Assembly (NCBI GenBank): GCA_030826005.1
Contig: JAPJOW010000072.1
Coordinates: forward strand, 1-18,175
Direction: 5' to 3'
DNA length: 18,175 bases
DNA from: Aliterella sp. RAGGC_92
Lineage (GTDB): Bacteria > Cyanobacteriota > Cyanobacteriia > Cyanobacteriales > Chroococcidiopsidaceae
Positions 15,572-18,175 of this stretch are shown piece by piece (within the stretch, counting starts at the first letter, position 1; each line of letters opens with the position of its first letter). The notes beneath the pieces were generated by a model. It searched no databases. It worked only from the letters and a program-made list of their open reading frames with translations, and had not been told where the DNA came from. The translations under genes and the position numbers were made by a program.

Positions 15572-15774
15572 GATGAGGAGACACAGGAGAGTTATAGCTA
15601 GGAAAAATTACTGCGCTTTGAGCAACACCATTTAAGTTTTGCGAGAATTGAATTTTATGCTTGCTTTTCCATAAAGATGACTCGTAAAACTAGCAGAGGA
15701 ACAATTTTTGCCATTGCTGAATTTAGATAGATTTTCCCTTTGCCGCAACCCACCTTTCTCCTTGTCTCCCCATC
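15572..15774. repeat. Long-range inverted repeat flanking a gene-free segment
   Basis: GATGAGGAGACACAGGAG (15572-15589) is nearly the reverse complement of CTCCTTGTCTCCCCATC (15758-15774), differing by one base and one extra base. About 170 AT-rich bases without a credible gene lie between the arms. The arms share the consensus of the hairpin after carA (2038-2092), so this appears to be a dispersed cyanobacterial repeat, perhaps a miniature element. Target-site duplications were not recognised. Confidence 0.5.
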
Positions 15775-15812
15775 TTTTATCCTTTAACTAGGCAACGAAC
15801 GCCCAACTTTTT

Positions 15813-17153
15813 TCAATCTTTCCTTCTGCCTTCTTCCTCTGTTGTCGTGGGCAAAATTGGTTTTAAAGTTTTTGGCGCTAAAGAAAACTCTGCCCCGTCA
15901 AAGTTTGGCATTACCGAAACAGGCAAATTATTATTAGCCGTCATATTTAGGTTTGTCTCTGGTTTGGGATCTAAATCAGAGGCTACTTGTAATTGCTGTT
16001 CTAATTGCTGAGTAGAAGATACTAAACCACTAAGTCCATCAACGATCTCGCGGACGTTTTGACGAAACTGAGGATCTCCAGTTAGTTCGTCTAAATCGGA
16101 TGTAATTTTTTGAGCATTGGCAAAAGTTACTCGCGCTGAGTCTAAGGTTTGCTGCAATACCAATATGTTATTAGGGTCGTTGAGGGCGTTAGAGGCATTG
16201 CGTAAGTTAGCCGAAGCTTCGGCGGCGTTGGCAGAAAGAGTTTCTAAGTTTTGGATTAGTTGCCCTTGGTTAAAACGATTAAGAGTTGGTGATAGTCCGC
16301 CAAAAGTTACTTGTAACTGTTCGCTTGCCTGGTTTAGGTTGTTTAAAGTCGTCACTAAAGTAGAACGATTAGTTGTAACCAAACTATCGACATTATTTAC
16401 TAACCGATTGACATTAGCTGTCGTTGCATTTAGTCGCTCGGCAGTCGTACCAAATTGAGTTATAGTTCTGCTGCTAGAATTACTAATTTCATTAGCGGCT
16501 TGCTGTACGGAAGTTGCTGCGGAAGCAAAAGTGCTTAGTTGCTGGCGAGTAGACTTTGATAAAACTTCAAGTTCGCGGGTAAGTTGCGTTACTTCCGATG
16601 CTGCTAAAGCAGCGTTATTTACGGCAGTATTTAAGTTGGCGTAGAGTTTGGGATTGCCGTAAATACTAGCAAAATTGGTAGAAGAACGAATCAGCGCATC
16701 TAGACTAATGCCAATTTGACCTTGCAGCCGAGAGCCATTACAAATAATTAAAGCGCGATCGCAATTTTCATCTAAAGGTTTTGCCACAACTAACTGGGGC
16801 GCAAGCTGCCTTTGGGGTGTAATATCGATACTGACTTCGCTAATTAAACCTGATTGATTAGCCTCAATTACCGCATCGCGCGGAATGATGATGTCGGCAG
16901 GACTAATTTCCATTTCAACTTCTACGCCGTTTGCTCCCGGTGTAATTGCCACAATACTACCAATATTTACCCCCCGATAGCGAACCGTTGCCCCGTCTTG
17001 CATTCCGCCGACATTGGCAAACGAAACGATTGCGGTGTAACTGCGTTTAGTTAATTCCACTCCCCGCAACCACAGAATAAACCAGCCTAGCAGTCCTATT
17101 CCTAGAAGAATTAATAAACCAACAGAGCCTTCTCGAACAGTGCGCGATCGCAT
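15813..17153 (-). CDS. MCE/MlaD-type lipid transport substrate-binding protein (Ycf22-like)
   Basis: A 446-residue membrane-anchored protein. After a basic start (MRSRTVREG) comes one transmembrane helix (about 9-29), then an MCE domain (about 38-114) with VSFANVGGMQDGATVRYRGV, followed by IGSIVAI and the hydrophobic-pore strands. Residues about 150-400 are an Ala/Asn/Ser/Thr/Gln-rich helical region likely to form a long coiled-coil or tube. It should be the periplasm-facing substrate-binding part of an ABC transporter moving lipids between membranes, as MlaD in E. coli or TGD2 in chloroplasts; the cyanobacterial homologue is Ycf22. ATG 17153 is preceded by a HIP1 site (17144-17151) that overlaps the start codon by one base. 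It lies 62 bp after the ATPase gene, probably in one operon. The permease (Ycf63/MlaE type) is not in the window. Confidence 0.9.
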   Translation of the reverse strand: MRSRTVREGSVGLLILLGIGLLGWFILWLRGVELTKRSYTAIVSFANVGGMQDGATVRYRGVNIGSIVAITPGANGVEVEMEISPADIIIPRDAVIEANQSGLISEVSIDITPQRQLAPQLVVAKPLDENCDRALIICNGSRLQGQIGISLDALIRSSTNFASIYGNPKLYANLNTAVNNAALAASEVTQLTRELEVLSKSTRQQLSTFASAATSVQQAANEISNSSSRTITQFGTTAERLNATTANVNRLVNNVDSLVTTNRSTLVTTLNNLNQASEQLQVTFGGLSPTLNRFNQGQLIQNLETLSANAAEASANLRNASNALNDPNNILVLQQTLDSARVTFANAQKITSDLDELTGDPQFRQNVREIVDGLSGLVSSTQQLEQQLQVASDLDPKPETNLNMTANNNLPVSVMPNFDGAEFSLAPKTLKPILPTTTEEEGRRKD

Positions 17154-17215
17154 CTAACTATTCTCCTAGTATTTAGCTGACAATATGCAATTTTTTTCGG
17201 TAAAACGCTTCCACT

Positions 17216-18037
17216 TCAACCAATTATATGAATTGGGCCTTCTACGCTACCGCTAAAAAATTGTCTAATTAACGGATGATCGGTTGATTGAGTATCGCTG
17301 ACAGTTCCTTCCCATTGCACTTTACCTTGATATAGAAAAATTATCCGGTCGGCAGTACGGCGAATAGTACTATCTTGGTGAGTGACGATCGCATAAGTGT
17401 TACAAACTCCTTGAGCGCATTGTAGCTGGCGAATCAAGTCTTCAATTACAGTAGATGCGATCGGATCTAGTCCGGCGGTAGGTTCGTCGTAGAGCAAAAC
17501 CTCGGAGGTATCTTTGGGGTTATTGGGGTTTGCCATAATTGCCCTAGCAAAACTGACTCGCTTACGCATTCCTCCTGATAGCTCGGCGGGATACCGACTT
17601 CCAGCTTCCCCTAAGCCTACCATTTCTAGTTTTTGTTTTACCAGTTCTTTAATACGCGACTTTTTGAGTTTGGAATGTTGAAACAAAGAAAAGCCTACAT
17701 TTTCCTCTACGGTGAGCGAGTCAAACAAAGCGGCTTGTTGAAATACCATGCCAATCCCAATTGGATCTCTACCATCTTCAATTAAGCCCGATCTTAACTG
17801 CCCTTCTACATAAATTTCTCCCGTATCCGGCGCTAATAATCCAGCGATAATTCTTAAAATAGTTGATTTTCCCGTCCCGGAAGGCCCGATAATTGCCAGG
17901 GCTTCCCCTCGGTAAATTTTTAGATCCACATTATCTAAAATTACATTTTCACCAAACTTTTTACTAATGCCTTTTAACTCAATTATTGGTTCAACTAGAG
18001 GTGCTGGCGGAGTTTCCGTTGCATTTAAGTAGTGCAT
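17216..18037 (-). CDS. ABC transporter ATPase, MlaF/TGD3-like
   Basis: A 273-residue cytoplasmic ATPase that should power an MCE lipid transporter. Walker A is GPSGTGKST (51-59), the Q-loop glutamine is at about 100 (GMVFQQAALFDSLTVEENV), and the signature LSGGMRKR starts at 153. Walker B is VLLYDEPTAGLDP with Asp184/Glu185, and the switch histidine is His220 (IVTHQD). The LSGGMRKRV and VFQQAALFDSLTV forms are typical of the MlaF family. A short insertion (NPNNPKDTSE) precedes Walker B. ATG 18037 starts a 15-residue proline-containing leader before the domain; no Shine-Dalgarno is evident directly upstream. The MCE gene follows 62 bp downstream on the same strand. The 138 bases between 18037 and the window end hold no other gene visible here. 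Confidence 0.94.
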   Translation of the reverse strand: MHYLNATETPPAPLVEPIIELKGISKKFGENVILDNVDLKIYRGEALAIIGPSGTGKSTILRIIAGLLAPDTGEIYVEGQLRSGLIEDGRDPIGIGMVFQQAALFDSLTVEENVGFSLFQHSKLKKSRIKELVKQKLEMVGLGEAGSRYPAELSGGMRKRVSFARAIMANPNNPKDTSEVLLYDEPTAGLDPIASTVIEDLIRQLQCAQGVCNTYAIVTHQDSTIRRTADRIIFLYQGKVQWEGTVSDTQSTDHPLIRQFFSGSVEGPIHIIG

Positions 18038-18175
18038 TTTTAGTTTCTACTGGCTGTTAACAATTTTGGCGCAAAGCAAAACGAATTATCAATAGTTCTC
18101 TCCTTTTCCCTCGCTTCAAGCTCCGTTGAACTTATCCCAAAATAATTACCTCCTCCTAAAGGCTAATTCTTATAT

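Noticed and set aside
15676..15730. Tiny open frame MTRKTSRGTIFAIAEFR in the vWA-MCE gap, considered as a transposase fragment
   Set aside because: It is only 17 residues, has no ribosome site, and its resemblance to transposase N-termini is too vague to support.
16117..16458. 113-residue plus-strand open frame opposite the MCE gene
   Set aside because: It is antisense to the long helical part of the MCE protein, has no ribosome site and no recognisable family; it is explained by the coding bias of the real gene.
18148..18157. AGGAGGAGGT on the minus strand upstream of the ABC ATPase
   Set aside because: It looks like a very strong ribosome binding site, but the only start codon at suitable distance (TTG) is followed almost at once by a stop, and the ATPase start is over 100 bases away.

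Overview
The window looks like chromosomal DNA of a cyanobacterium. It carries ndhB in the form typical of cyanobacterial/plastid NDH-1, a CbiG-CobJ cobalamin fusion, a Ycf22-type MCE protein, a topoisomerase I without zinc ribbons, an ACT-containing malic enzyme, and a high density of the HIP1 octamer GCGATCGC. The nearby Mn-catalase and heme catalase resemble the catalase-rich gene sets of stress-tolerant cyanobacteria such as the Chroococcidiopsis group. That placement is a guess from gene content and was not tested by phylogeny.

Layout. 1-697 (-): 5' part of a CPA2/Kef-type cation:proton antiporter that runs off the left edge. 905-2038 (+): carA. 2201-3592 (+): ACT-malic enzyme behind a good extended -10 promoter. 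3641-4597 (-): Mn-catalase, convergent with the malic enzyme across a palindrome. 4598-5126: 529-bp divergent control region holding a 25-bp tandem repeat. 5127-6674 (+): heme catalase. 6867-7271 (+): a small cyanobacterial gene pair whose second member is broken by two frameshifts. 7327-9135 (-): cbiG-cobJ fusion. 9264-10823 (-): ndhB. 10824-11218: divergent promoter region. 11219-13840 (+): topA. 13932-14759 (+): SWIM zinc-finger protein. 14871-15545 (+): TerY/YegL-like vWA protein behind a perfect palindrome and a TATAAT box. 15813-17153 and 17216-18037 (-): MCE substrate-binding protein and ABC ATPase of an Mla/TGD-like lipid transporter.

Most genes are housekeeping and appear to be transcribed singly or in pairs. 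The functional pairings are the two chemically different catalases facing away from one control region, the ATPase-MCE lipid-transport pair, and the overlapping small gene pair. SWIM and vWA are neighbours on one strand but the vWA gene seems to have its own promoter.

No tRNA, rRNA, CRISPR array, intact insertion sequence or phage gene was seen. No clearly new multi-gene system is visible. The most checkable novelties are regulatory or degenerative: the tandem repeat before the heme catalase, the operator-like palindrome before the vWA gene, and the doubly frameshifted small gene. Several intergenic palindromes look like dispersed cyanobacterial repeats.
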